64,000 nt of DNA from Cryptomeria japonica (taxonomy: Eukaryota; Streptophyta; Pinopsida; Cupressales; Cupressaceae). A program made the position numbers and the translations under genes. The stretch is from the NCBI RefSeq assembly GCF_030272615.1, contig NC_081413.1:444747038-444811037 (forward strand). The letters are read 5' to 3'. The notes beneath the pieces were generated by a model, which had not been told where the DNA came from, did no database searches, and worked only from the letters and a program-made list of their open reading frames with translations. Shown here piece after piece: positions 1 to 11,500 of the stretch (position 1 is the stretch's first letter; every line of letters starts with the position of its first letter).

Positions 1-1439
1 TAATAGCTTATGAAGGGATGAGAAAATAACAAAAATTATTAACAAAATAAAAGAAAATATAAAAATATTTCAATTTGTAGATGCCAAAGCCAAGTACTTA
101 TATATAGATGTTCTGATTAAAATATGGTTGGCTATTTTGATTCATATCTTCATAGATGAAAATAAAGAAATATGTGAATATAAAAGATAATTGCAAATTA
201 TAAGTTGAAATAAATGCTTAGAAACAACCTAAATGAATTGTTTTAATAATCTACACTTATTCTAGCATTCACAAACATTCTCCCATCATTACATTGTTAT
301 TGTAAATGTACTCATGAATACACAAATTTCACCTTACCAAGAGACCCCCCTTTAGAGCTACATAATAAAACTTGTTAAATACATAAAATAAATATACATT
401 ATCGAGAACATATTTATTTGAAAAAAAAAATATCAAATCAAGTAAATATTCATCAACCTACCTTGTGACCCTCATAAGGGTATAGCATTGAGTTGAATTC
501 TTGAGTTCCTAGTGCCAAACTCTTGAATCAAAGATTCTTGAATTATTCAACTACAATCCATATTGAGCTACGATATAGCTCCATCAAGTTTGTCTAATGA
601 TCCTCGGAAGGGTATAAATATAAATCATAGTCTTTTAAAATCATTGGACAACAATCCTTACTGAGCTCTATAGACACCAATAATTGTTTGTTGCTTATGT
701 CAATAGTTTTTGCTAATTTTTCCTCTATGTCAATCGAGTGATATTTACCTTTCAACATACATCTGTGTCTTTTCTCTTCCCTTCAATTAAATAATTTTAA
801 TTATTTAATTGTGAATTCTTCCACATAATCATTAATTTGATCAATTTTGCTCGCACCATTTCATTAATCCCAAGTTAATAATTCACTCGAATTATCAATT
901 CTCCCTAGGTGAAATAATTTATTAACTATTTAATCTCCAAACTAATCATGTCTTCTCAAATTAAATAATTATTTAATTATTTAATTTGCCACTCAATTTA
1001 TAAATCATAATTAATTAAATCCATTTTAATTAATTATATCTTCTATTTATGAGGAAATTAAATAATTACTCTCTTGGAACTTGTTCCACTTATCACAATC
1101 TAAATTCTTAATTCTCCATTTTTTTAACCATGTGCTAAGCCCTTCCTAATGCACCAAATACTTACTATAATAACCTTGTCATCATTGTCTTCTTGTAAAA
1201 AATGTGTAATTTTTTCATTTTTAAACATGTGACCTATTGGTGCCAATCCACTACTTCCTCAAACTTATTATAATGTACCACTACATTTTCTTCCATTACC
1301 TTTTCTAAGTAGATTTCATCTTTAATAAAATTAGAAATATAATATTTATTTCTTTCTCCTCTACTACTAAAAACTCCTCATCTTCATTCTCAACTACACT
1401 TTTATTTTTAAAAAAAATAACATTTTTAAAGTAAACTAG
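1..1439. other. AT-rich stretch without a recognisable gene
   Basis: No reading frame of useful length, no RNA gene and no clear terminal repeat was seen. The sequence is AT-rich with many short TAATTA and ATTTAATT runs. It lies beyond the 3' end of the minus-strand LINE-1, so it is probably older intergenic DNA, but its origin cannot be told from the sequence. Confidence 0.5.
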
Positions 1440-2516
1440 ATTGTTTAAATATTTCAAATATATTAAACTAGGAGAGGTCTAAACCTTTACATAATCATGA
1501 AACCAACAAGTGACAAAAATAAAGGGCTCACAAGTGGTGAGATCCCAAGACCAAAATGCCTACTGTCAAAAAGAAACAAAAAACAACATGCATCTAGTAC
1601 AACTGACAAAACCCCCCCCAAAAAAACTAGTAGAATCAACAGAAAAATAAAATAGGACACAACCTCATTGAAGGCATGAATAGATAGCCTATTTGGTGGG
1701 GGAAATCACCAACTTCCTATCCTGGTTGATTTCTTTGCCTTTTTTGTAAAAAGGAGAGCTTCCTACTAGAACCTTTCCGAGAAGAGATGGGTAGGGATTT
1801 TGGGTTTTCCTTCACCTTGGACATAGGTGCCTCTAGCCCAATGGTAGTAGAAGACTCCAAATGGTTCCATTTTTTGCTCGCCTCCTCACAATTTCATCTT
1901 GTATGGATAGGACATGAACAAAGTTCTTCTTGATCATCTCCATTTTGTGAGAAAATCTATTCTCCATTCTCCTTTTCATGGAGTCTTAATTATCATGTGG
2001 CATCTCAACCTCTTTTGCGAAATCCTTCATGTCATTACCTTGGTTTGTTTTCTCATTAAGCTCCTTCACTATCTTATCCAAACCTTCCCACTTTTCAACC
2101 ATTTCAAAAAATTCACCTGCCCCCATCCAACCACTCTGGTCCTTATTATCCATGTTCCAAGTCAAGCCTCTGGTGTCCGCTTCAACAATGAATTTAAGTG
2201 TATTGATTTTCTTCTTTACTACCTTGAATTGTCTAAGAAGCCAATCGTTCTTATTTAACCCCTCAAAAATCTCAATTTTTTGTTGGAAAGAGAGGAAATT
2301 CCTCCTTAATCAAAGAATTCATAGGAGAAGAATGAGGGGAGTCAAGGGGAGGAGGGGAGGGTGGAGTAGAAGCATTACTCATAGAGTTTTCAGGAGTCCA
2401 TTCAGACCTAGTGGACAAGGAAAAATCCATCTCCTCCTAATATTTTTCAACAATTACAAAATTTTTAATAGAACATTCAACAACACAAGAGGCGAGGGTT
2501 TTTTTTGGCTTAGTAT
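1440..2516 (-). pseudogene. LINE-1, 3' part: end of the second frame and 3' untranslated region
   Basis: Read on the minus strand this continues from 39,646, the two parts being separated by Copia-1. The first 600 bases or so hold a degenerate frame with Ser/Pro-rich and then Lys-rich stretches and many stops, matching the layout of the last third of the LINE-2 frame (50,812-51,630). The rest is T/G-rich like the LINE-2 3' untranslated region and ends in a related string (a run like AAAGGTTTAGACC, then CTAGTTTAAT). No poly-A or microsatellite tail is obvious here. The end near 1,440 is approximate. Homology to LINE-2 was judged by eye. Confidence 0.5.
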
Positions 2517-3942
2517 TGTTGGCAAAAATATAGCAAATTGAGGGGGGGGGGGGCTGAATCAGTTTGCACCAAAACTCACTACAACATAAACCACAAAAGA
2601 AATCTGATAATTAGCAGTTAAAGAATGAAACAACTCCACATCAATAACACACATAGTACCAAGTTTTTTGATGTGGAAAAATTGGTTAAGGTAAAAACCA
2701 CTTTGGGAACCTACCCACAATGAGATAATACCCTGTTAGGAGTAATGAAAATATTACAATGGGAATGCACATGCATTCAAACATATTGCCTAGAGCTCAC
2801 TACTCAAAATAAGAAACTCAGAAAGGCTACAACCTTAAGGGAAGGCTCACTACCTTACAAGAAGTCTCATTGACTTACAAAAACATTTAGAAAGTAATTC
2901 AGAACACATGAAAAGTGAAAATAGCATCTCCATATGCCTGAGTACAGTTCGAGTTAAGTACACAGTCTTCCCTGCAACACTACTTCTCCTTCACACTTCC
3001 AAAAGATCAAATCACTTGTTTGCACATCCAACTCAATCACACATTCATAGATACAACATAGAGATTCACAAACATACATCTTACATGATTATTACATTTA
3101 TTTATACAAACCCTCAACACATGATATAGAGGTCGGCTAAATCCTCAATACAAATTGCAAAATAATATCCTCACAACCTACAAGAATGCATGCGGACCAA
3201 AAAATTGTTGGCTAAGACATGGTCTGGACCCAAATAAATAACACAAACGTGCAACACCTCCAACAATTGTGCCTCGATCATCTTCAACATGCTACAACCA
3301 TCAAGAATGTCGCATAACATAAAAAACACCATCGAACAAAGAAAATCTTCAATAACACACACAATAATCAATGCAGACCACCAATACGCATAAAACATGA
3401 TCTAGATACATTCACAAGCAATGTGAATTGCACAACAACCGCAACAACTCAGATTACAAGAATCATCACCATCTCTCTACCGAAGCTTAAGAACACCATC
3501 ATAATTGATTGTTAACCTAAAATATTTACTTGTGGGTATCCAAATCATGAACCAAACAAGCTAAGGACACACATTAAAATCCCAAACAAATCCCACACAT
3601 CCGTAACAAAATATATAGCGCTTTTGGAGCAATATGGAGCATAAACTAGAATACAGAATAACACGAACAACTGCATAACACCCTCAATAATAGATCACCA
3701 AATTCAATCAAATCATCAAGTGAACCTCTATGAATGAGAATGAAACATCTACAAAAAACATACCAGAAACCCTTTGAATCGTATCATCTCATCTGCAACA
3801 CATAGGCTAAATCAGCTCATTTAATGAAACTGCAATATAGGAATACATACAAGAATATGGTAACAAAACTTTCCAACAATATCCTCATCACAGTCTCCAC
3901 ATATGTTGACATCAATGACAACATATTGGCCAATGTCCAACA
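2517..3942 (-). repeat. Copia-1 3' LTR
   Basis: This is the element's 3' LTR because the element runs on the minus strand. It pairs with 38,245-39,645: both start with a G-tract followed by a CTGAATCAG or TGAATCA string, and both end in ATGTCCAACA or TTTCCAACA. Shared landmarks include a block of short direct motifs (CTCACTACCTTACA) and CATCTTACATGATTATTACA, which on the minus strand includes a TATA-like TATAAATAAATG. Confidence 0.88.
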
Positions 3943-3954
3943 ATCTCCCCCTTT
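3943..3954 (-). other. Copia-1 polypurine tract
   Basis: On the minus strand the bases read AAAGGGGGAGAT directly before the 3' LTR. The same tract, with the same upstream CAATGCC, precedes the 3' LTRs of Copia-2, Copia-3 and Copia-4. It primes plus-strand DNA synthesis in LTR elements. Confidence 0.85.
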
Positions 3955-4279
3955 GGCATTGATGGCAACATATGAATGTGAAAAACAATCAATGGAAAGA
4001 AAGAAACAACTCATAACAATATCCCTCAAAATTAGCAACTCCAAATACTTAAGGGTTTTTCACATGCTTCTCGCCCCCTTTGACCTCAATGACAAAGGCT
4101 TGGGAATCAGGATTCCCTCCCCTTTGAATTAGCTTCACAACCCATCTGAACTAAACACCAACATTGAATACTCCCCCTAAGTAGCAACCTCGCTCATCAA
4201 TCTGAAGCATAAAATATCTCTGTGAAGTTCACCAAACTGATGCAAATCCATGCACCTTAGGTCTCATCAGGAGGGGTAA

Positions 4280-4866
4280 TCACACCTTACTTTATATTTA
4301 GGAAAAGGCCTCGTAAAGATATCTCCAATCTGACTTCTTTCTCATTAACCTTCTCTCTAAAGAAATGAAACTTGATTGATATATGCTTTGTTTCAGAATG
4401 CGACATTGGATTCTTTGAAATATTGATAGAACTTTAATTGTCATAGTATATCAATAGGCTCATCATAAATAACTCCTATATCCTTCAACATCTTCTTCAT
4501 CCAAATTACCTAAGTACAATTGGTAGTAGCAACAATGTATTCAGCCTCTACAGTAGATAAGGAAATAGCATTTTGTTTTTTGCTCACCCAAGAGACCAAC
4601 TTCTTACACAAAAAGAATGTACCACTAGTAGTACTCTTGCTATCATCAACATCACCTACCCAATCAACATCTGTAAAACCACTCAAAGTAAATTCATCAT
4701 TCTTGAAATACGACAAACCAAAATCAATTGTCCCTTTCAAATATCTGAATATCCTCTTTATAGCAGTAATATGAGATTCCTTAGGATCAACTTGAAATCT
4801 AGAAACATGACACACAACATTCATTATATCAAGTCCAGTCTGAGTCAAATACAAAAAAACCACCAA
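4280..4866 (-). pseudogene. Copia-1 RNase H domain (broken)
   Basis: Copia RNase H removes genomic RNA from RNA:DNA hybrids during reverse transcription. The frame 4,866-4,510 shows the end of the reverse transcriptase (YLTQT, then RIFRYLKGT), the RNase H start (GFTDVDWVGD, with catalytic Asp) and the conserved SLSTVEAEY motif. The usual KSTSG is here KSTTSG. Beyond 4,510 the KMLKDI and NISKNP signatures continue after a stop and an indel. The remaining sequence to about 4,280 is more decayed. The domain order is normal for Copia. Confidence 0.82.
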
Positions 4867-6134
4867 TCATAGATCTATATCTGGTCTGATTAGCTTTTGG
4901 TGAATCATCATCCTTTGTCAACTTACATCCGATCACCACTAGTGTACCAATAGATTTAGAATCTTCAAAGTCAAATTTCTTCAAAAATTCCTTCACATAC
5001 ATAGAATGAGATATGAAAATACCTTTATCCAACTATGTAATTTACAATCCTAAAAATAATTTCATCTCACCAAACATAAAAATCTCAAATTTAGTTTACA
5101 TCTCTTAGGCAAATTTCTTACATAGGAAATCATTTCCTCCAAAGACAATCTCATCAACAAAAACTTCAACAATCAAATGTTATTCTGATCAATTTTGAAA
5201 TAAAGATTACTATTAGTAGTACCTTTACTAAATCCAAGCTTCATCAAATACTTATCCAATCTAGGATACTTGGCTCTAGGGGCTTGCTTTAGTCCATACA
5301 GTGCTTTCTTCAACAGGAAAACCATGTCCATTTCATCTGTCAGCTGAAATCTATCCAGTTGCTCAATGTAGACTTCTTCTTCTAATTCACCATTAAGAAA
5401 ATTTGATTTAACATCCATCTGATAAACCTTGAAATCTTTGTGAGCATAAGCAAGAAATAATCTAACAGCTTCAATTCTAGCTACTAGAGAAAAAGTCTAC
5501 TCATAGTCAATTCCTTCCATCTGTGAATAACCTTTACAAACAAGTCTAGCTTTATTCTGAACAACTTTACTCTATACATTCAAATTATTCTAGAATACCC
5601 ATTTAGTTACAATTACATTTTTATCGTTAGGTCTAGGAACAAGAATCTATGTATTTTTTTTTTAATCTGATTCAATTCTTCTTCCATAGCTTTAATCAAA
5701 TTTTCACCTTTGCAAGATTCATCAAAATTCTTAGGCTCAATCTTAGAAATTAAAAAAAATTCTTAAGCTAGTGTTCTTCTAGTCATCACACCCTTATTCT
5801 TATCACCAATAATCTAATTTTTTGAATGATTCAACCTTAAATACATAGGAGTTTTAGGATTTTCATGAGTTTTAGGTTCTTGAACTCTCTATTTTGCACT
5901 AGCATCTGCACCTTCATTCTCAGGATTTTCCAGAATAATCTGAATTTGATTTTGGGTCTGCACTTGCTTTCCTTTATCTAAACTAACATCCTAGTTATCA
6001 GTATCATATCCACAATATTTAATCTATCTTATATTACCTTCATCAACCTTCACATTATTACTTTCAACCATCTTTCTCAATCTTTTATAATAACACCAAT
6101 AAGCCTTACTTTTAGTAGAATAACCAAGAAAGAT
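4867..6134 (-). pseudogene. Copia-1 reverse transcriptase and integrase-RT linker (broken)
   Basis: The RVT_2-type reverse transcriptase of a Copia element. Recognisable minus-strand blocks are [33 protein letters not shown], then the catalytic loop near 5,150 and the LDKGIFISHSMY block at about 5,030. The catalytic loop reads FVDEIVFGG, so the second Asp of the usual FVDDI is Glu. Several in-frame stops are present. The segment 5,600-6,134 is the linker after integrase. It ends abruptly at the Gypsy-1 insertion, and the missing codons resume at 28,386. Confidence 0.82.
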
Positions 6135-7558
6135 TGATGCAGAGGCCTCTTTACACCTAAGGACAAGTCCAAAAGGTTAGGGTCTGACCCTTCAAATGAC
6201 AAAAATGACCCTACATAGAAGGACTCCACATCTTAAGGTTTTGAACTACTCCCCACTACTCAAGCCTAACACCTACTCAAAACAAGTAAATGGCTTCAAC
6301 TTCTCTAACATGCCTCACCGATGACTCCTTCTCTTAGGGCCTTTGGAATTGGTTCATTTATGGCCATTAGAGACTAGTCCAAGAATTGGTTTTTGGTTTA
6401 GACTTCAATTCCCTATACCTCCTTTGGAAACCTACCCCCTAGGCTAGTAGCCCTATTTGGTGATAAAATTGATCTTAGATCCAAAATGTTCCACACACTC
6501 ATACAAAAAAATTACCATTCCAGATACCCTTTTCAAAGTTACACTTATCCCAGAAATGGTTTTCTCATATCTGCACTTTTAGGGTTTGAACCATTTATAG
6601 GGCAAGAGACCTAATTAGCGAAATTAGGCCTAATTTACAAAGCAACCCCGATTACCATTATCCCAAATGAAAAAATAACTTTATGAAAATGTGGGTAATG
6701 GTGAATAACCTCTAATTCCAATGTTTCACATCTAGAATCCACCGCTATCAGATTTTATGATGACTGTCCTAAATGTGCTTAAGGTAGTCACATAGAGATG
6801 TCTACCTAGTTTTGCTTCTTTCTCCTCACAACCAAATATTCCCTACAAAAACCCATGAAAACCTTAATGTACATTGACCAATATTTCAATCCACTAAAGG
6901 AATTAACTTATAGAAGAAGGAGATGCAAGACATGGCCATTTTCAAGTAAAACCCTAGCCAAGCCCTTACTTTCCGGCTAATAGACTGAAAAATAGAGGGT
7001 TCTCACTACACAGACACAATCAAAGTCTCAGACCACTACCAAATCAAATCTAGTTCATTCCTCCATCTACTCCATGAATTTTGTGACTCAATTCAATCCA
7101 TACAAACATGTATGATCACTGCAAACTTCAGTATTTCAGTGTTTTATTGCTTCATCACTTCAAAACCACAATATCTCCAACCTTGGGAATCATGTCCACA
7201 AGGTTTATACAAATCTCCAATGGTTTCCAACCAAATTTGGAGGAGGTTGGAGCTGTTGAAAGCCTTCCCCCAATGGCTTCTAAGGTGGGGATCCACACAC
7301 TTGGATAACCTATACACCCCTAAAACATGTCAAAAACCTATCAAACACAAAACTAAACCTTCTACTAGCTCTTATTAACCACATTGTGCCAATTGGCTTA
7401 TCAAATTTCCTAATTGGTGACATGGGTTCACATGGTGGGGTTTATTAAATATATGAAACAAACTTGCATTAACACAAGACACATTAAGACAATTATTAGG
7501 GTCCTAATCTTCATCCTCATAGCCATGATTTTCTTGTTGATGAGGTGCACCTGCACCA
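6135..7558 (-). repeat. Gypsy-1 3' LTR
   Basis: It pairs with 26,867-28,385 over its whole length, including CCTTACACCTAA, CTTTGAAAGTAC-like strings and GTGGGGATCCACACACTTGG. It is about 95 bases shorter than the 5' LTR because a block of AAGTTGCA-type repeats (28,030-28,105) is missing between CCCCCAA and TTCTAAGG. The last codons of pol lie inside its upstream end (7,504-7,558). Confidence 0.9.
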
Positions 7559-8594
7559 TACTCCCTAGAAGAAGAGATCTCAAGCCCACTTGAGATCAGA
7601 GTTTGTAAGTATGCACCATGGTTGGAAATTTGTTTATCTATCATCCAAACTGCCTCAGAGTATGGTTTGTCTTGCCAAGCCACCAAGTACTCAACACAAT
7701 CCTTGTTCCTTGTCTTCTTTGTGATTCTAGTGTCTAACACTTTGCTCAACTGAGGTGATTCATGCCTTGGAATGCCATTGTCTATTGCAACCTGCATTGG
7801 TTCCTCCACTTCATTGCTATAACCTTTGAAAAGTGTAAGATCACAGACATTAAAAATGGGTGATAATCCAAGATCAGGGGGAAGTTGGATTTCATAGGCA
7901 TTTTGTCCACATTTCTTCAAAATTTGACATGGTCCAATCTTCCTCTACATGAGTTTGGTGTGCTTACCCTTTGGGAGTCTTTCCTTCTTCAAATGTACCC
8001 ATACCAAATCCCCAACACTAAACTGCACATCCCTCTTTTTCTTATGAACATAAGCCTTATACTTCACTGCAGATTGTTGGAGATGAGACGTCACTTGGTC
8101 ATGTACCTTCTTGATGGCTGATGCAAAAGCATCACCATCTACACTAAGGGTCTCTTCTTTGGGAAAATCCCTTAACTCCAATACACCCCTTGGGTGGATG
8201 CCATACACAATTTGGAAAGGAGACTTCCTTGTGCTCCTATCTATAGTGTCATTGTATGAGAACTCTGCCTGTGACAGTATATTGTCCCATTTTTTTTCAT
8301 GTTGCCTTGTCAAACACCTTAATAGGTTTCCCAATGACCTATTGACAACTTCAGTTTGCCCATCCATTTGAGGATGGTAGGCTGATGAGAAAGCTAGGTT
8401 AGTTCCCAACTTCTTCCAAAGGGTCCTCCAAAAGTGACCTATAAACTTCACATCTCTATCTGAAACTCTGAAACAGTGTTTAGAGGCAATTCATGTATCC
8501 AGACTATTTCTTTGGAGAATAGGTCTGCAATATATCAGGCATCACAACAAGTCTTACATGGCAAGAAATGAGCCATTTTACTAAACATGTCCAC
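7504..8594 (-). pseudogene. Gypsy-1 integrase core end, GPY/F module and chromodomain (broken)
   Basis: On the minus strand 8,451-7,945 holds the end of the integrase core (SSAYHPQMDGQTEVVNRSLG, with the catalytic Glu in TEVVN) and the KKERLPKGKHTKLM block. One TAG stop then separates it from 7,920-7,504 in the same frame, which has the GPY/F-type stretch (IGPCQILKKCG, NAYEIQLP) and a chromodomain-like segment (VLDTRITKKTRN, EYLVAWQDKP, AVWMIDKQI). Chromodomains of this class direct integration to particular chromatin. A small indel near 8,460 breaks the VSDRDVKF motif. The upstream part is across the Copia-2 insertion at 22,663. The frame ends inside the 3' LTR. Confidence 0.85.
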
Positions 8595-8901
8595 TGTTAG
8601 GTCCCAGAGACAACGAAGAGGGGGGGGGGGGGTTGAATCAGTTGTCTAATAAATTCAAACCAAAATTAACTTAACCAAAACTTAATGCTTAATACCGATA
8701 AACCAAACTTTATATCGGTAGATAGTTTTATTAGTTAATTGCAGTACCGGTAAAGATTAATGCATGAAACAGAAAGACAATAACATCCACAACACATAAC
8801 ACCAATATTTGTATGTGGAAACCCTGTAAGGGGAAAAACCATGGTGGGAAACCTTACCCACAATCAGATGATACTATTGCAGATAGTATGTGTGTACAAT
8901 A
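8595..8901 (-). repeat. Copia-2 3' LTR, part 1
   Basis: It begins TGTTAGGTCCCAGAG and a long G-tract followed by TTGAATCAGTTGTC, matching the 5' LTR at 21,619. It stops at CAATA, the duplication created by the Copia-3 insertion, and continues at 16,285. Confidence 0.9.
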
Positions 8902-9958
8902 TGTTAGGTCACGGACACAACTGAGAGGGGGGGTGAGTCAGTTGTCAAATAAATTCAAACCAAAACAACTTAAACCAACTTAATGCTTAATACTGGTAAC
9001 TGGTCTAATATGTCGATAGATGGTTTTAACAGTTAATTGCAATATCGGTAAGGATTAATGCATGAAACAAAAAGGCAAAGTCATCCACAACACATAACAC
9101 CAATATTTATATGTGGAAACCCTGTAATAGGAAAAACCATGGTGGGAAACCTTACCCATAATCAGATGATACTACTGCACATAGTAAGTGTATACAAATG
9201 GGGTCTGCACATGCAGAAAGGCCAAGTGCCTAGAGCTCACTGCTTAATCACAAAATAGGAGTCACACTAACTACAATTGGATGATTAAATCCAATAAGAA
9301 TGTACTGCACAAAATATCATCTTTATATGTTGGATTCAGTACAGATGTATTTCTGATTGTCTTCTCAAAAACCCTCCTTCAATCTTCAAATGATGGTTGT
9401 GTGTATAGCTCTACTTATTCTCGCATATACCTTCACACAATCCTTTTTCACATTCCACATTCGATCTTACAAATAAGATCTTACATTTATACCATACCCT
9501 AAGACCAATTTTAGTAGGTCAGCTCTAAAGGATAATACAATAAAATTAATTTACAAATCAATTAATACCCAATGCAATAATCAATTCAATATGTCGGCTT
9601 AATGCATTTACATCAATAATAAGTCATCTCCATAGCGTGCCATACTGATCTGGAAAAGATAAACCTGTCGGTGTAACCTGGACCTATTTGCCGGTAACAA
9701 CAAATATGCAAATACGAATATACCAATAAATAAAACTCCAAGACAAGATGTCCACACGATGTCTTTGACATAACCAAGTGTTTTCCATTTCATTCCAAGT
9801 GCCGGTGACCATTATATACTATCGGTGTACCAGATACCGGTGATTGTGCATAAGTCACTTGCTTGCCGGTGAATGTTGCTAATTCTCCAAAGTGCCAGAG
9901 TTGATAAATGTTTAGTAGGTGTTGAAATCAATGACAAAACCATACCAAAATACCAACA
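8902..9958 (-). repeat. Copia-3 3' LTR
   Basis: It pairs with 15,220-16,279. In the first 240 aligned bases I count about 20 differences by eye, mostly transitions, so the insertion is old although it lies near the top of the nest. A TATAAATGTAAGATC core occurs on the minus strand near 9,480-9,495. Confidence 0.93.
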
Positions 9959-9970
9959 ATCTCCCCCTTT
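9959..9970 (-). other. Copia-3 polypurine tract
   Basis: The minus strand reads AAAGGGGGAGAT immediately before the 3' LTR, preceded by CATCAATGCC. It is identical to the tracts of Copia-1 and Copia-4. Confidence 0.88.
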
Positions 9971-10359
9971 GGCATTGATGGAAACACAAGATGGAAAAAC
10001 CATCAAAGTGCCAAAACAGAAATGCCAAATACCAAAAACCAACAATCTCCAAAGAAAAGATCATAACTAGAAATCAAAATACAGATACAAAGAGTAATAA
10101 TCTCAACCAAATAACAATCTCTCCCCCTAGGAGCAACATGTGTTTTGCTTGTGTTTTTCCATACCAATCTCTCCCCCTTTGACATCAAATGCCAAAGTTA
10201 TTACCAAGCCACGTTCATATACAAAATACCAATCAATTTAGTATACCAACTGCTCCCCCTGAGAGGTAGCTTCCTCATCAAAGCCAGAGTAAAAGATTTC
10301 TTTGTTAATTCTGTCAGTTGATGACAAACATCAACTTCCTAAGTCTCTACCGGTGGGGG
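9971..10359 (-). other. Copia-3 3' untranslated region
   Basis: No coding frame. It contains three further purine-rich tracts on the minus strand (near 10,120, 10,170 and 10,255; AGGGGGAGA or CAGGGGGAG). The same arrangement is in Copia-2 (17,155-17,330) and Copia-4 (61,970-62,060), so these repeats are a family feature and may act as extra plus-strand primers. Confidence 0.55.
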
Positions 10360-10364
10360 TATGA

Positions 10365-11040
10365 TGTTAGACTATTCAGGTATTTACTTGATTAATTAAA
10401 CAATATTTGTTTAATTATTTAAGTTCTCTTTATCTCTTTTACACTTAAGCTAACTTTAGGTGCATAATAATTAATTTTTTTATTAATTATTATATGAAAA
10501 CCTAGGTTTTCCCTTTTGGGTTTTTCTCTATTTCTCTAGTTTATAGAGATTTCATTGTATTTGGGTACCTGATCAGACCTTGTTGTCGGAACCCATCTTT
10601 ATTGCTTTCAGTAGTTGTTCTAGGTTTTAGCTTCTCCCTAAGTCTAGCTTAAGAGGCAGTGTTAGAGTATTTGGGTATTTACTTGATTAATTAAATAATA
10701 TTTGTTTAATTATTTAAGTTCCCTTTATCTCTTTTACACTTAAGCTAACTTTAGGTGCATAATAATTAATTCTTTTATTAATTATTATGTGCAAACCTAG
10801 GTTTTCCCTTTTAGGGTTTCTTGACCTATTAAAGGTTGAGTTCATTCTTTTCATTGTAAGATGAAGAAGAAGGTTTTTTATATTACACATTTTGTGAATA
10901 TTGAGCTCTCTCTTTTTGAGCATATTTTCTATGTTTTTGTTCCTTCTGTGATTTTCTTCATTGCTTCTCCTTGTAACAGGTTTTTTAGCTTGCAAAGATC
11001 ATTTGGGCTCCTGTAGTGTTGTATTTTCACAACTCCAACA
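10365..11040 (+). mobile_element. 676-bp LTR-type insertion with an internal partial repeat
   Basis: It starts TGTTAGACTATT, ends ACTCCAACA and is flanked by TATGA at 10,360-10,364 and 11,041-11,045. The first 155 bases or so (10,365-10,519) recur at 10,660-10,815: both copies have TATTTACTTGATTAATTAAA and GCATAATAATTAATT blocks. The second copy runs on to the CCAACA end, while the first changes into unrelated sequence that ends GCTTAAGAGGCAG just before the second copy. This looks like an LTR element whose 5' LTR end and nearly all of its interior were deleted. It has no coding capacity and cuts the last codons of the Copia-3 RNase H. Confidence 0.8.
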
Positions 11041-11500
11041 TATGACCCCAAGCTGGTCTCTGAGATATTCAAAAGTCTCCTTAGGCAGAGGTTTAGTAAA
11101 GATGTCTACAATCTGCTCTTTAGTATTCACATAAACTAGTTTTATTTCCTTTGCTTCAACATTTTCCCTTAGAAAATTCAGTTTGATAGAAACATGTTTG
11201 GTTTTAGAATGTAATAATGGATTCTTAGATATATCAATTGCTATAGTGTTATCACAATAGATAGTAATAGGTTCCTTGCATTTTACATTTATGTCTTTCA
11301 CCATTTGCTTAAGCCATAGTACCTAGGTACAGTTAGTTGCTACTGCAACATATTCTGATTCTGCTATTGATAAAGATGTACACCTTTGTTTCTTACTCAA
11401 CCAAGAAACTAGTCTGTTTCCAAGAAAGAATGCACTGCCGGTGGTGCTTTTTCTATTACATCCACATCTCCTGCCCAATTTGCATCTGTGTATGCACATA
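11041..11500 (-). pseudogene. Copia-3 RNase H domain (broken)
   Basis: On the minus strand the domain carries ELCAYTDANWAGDVD (with catalytic Asp) at the end of the RT frame. A small indel near 11,445 follows. The next frame has SLSIAESEYVA, a stop in NCT*VLW, then KDINVKCKEPITIYCDN, NISKNP-like DISKNP, HSKTKHVSIKLNF and IFTKPLPKETFEYLRDQLG. The frame then runs into the 676-bp insertion, which adds foreign C-terminal codons. Function would have been RNA removal during reverse transcription. Confidence 0.88.

Noticed and set aside
1914-2541. Two overlapping plus-strand frames of 114 and 170 codons
   Set aside because: They lie antisense to the LINE-1 3' region, run into the Copia-1 LTR and have no protein-like motifs.
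10714-10995. 93-codon minus-strand frame
   Set aside because: It lies wholly inside the 676-bp LTR-type insertion and has no counterpart elsewhere.
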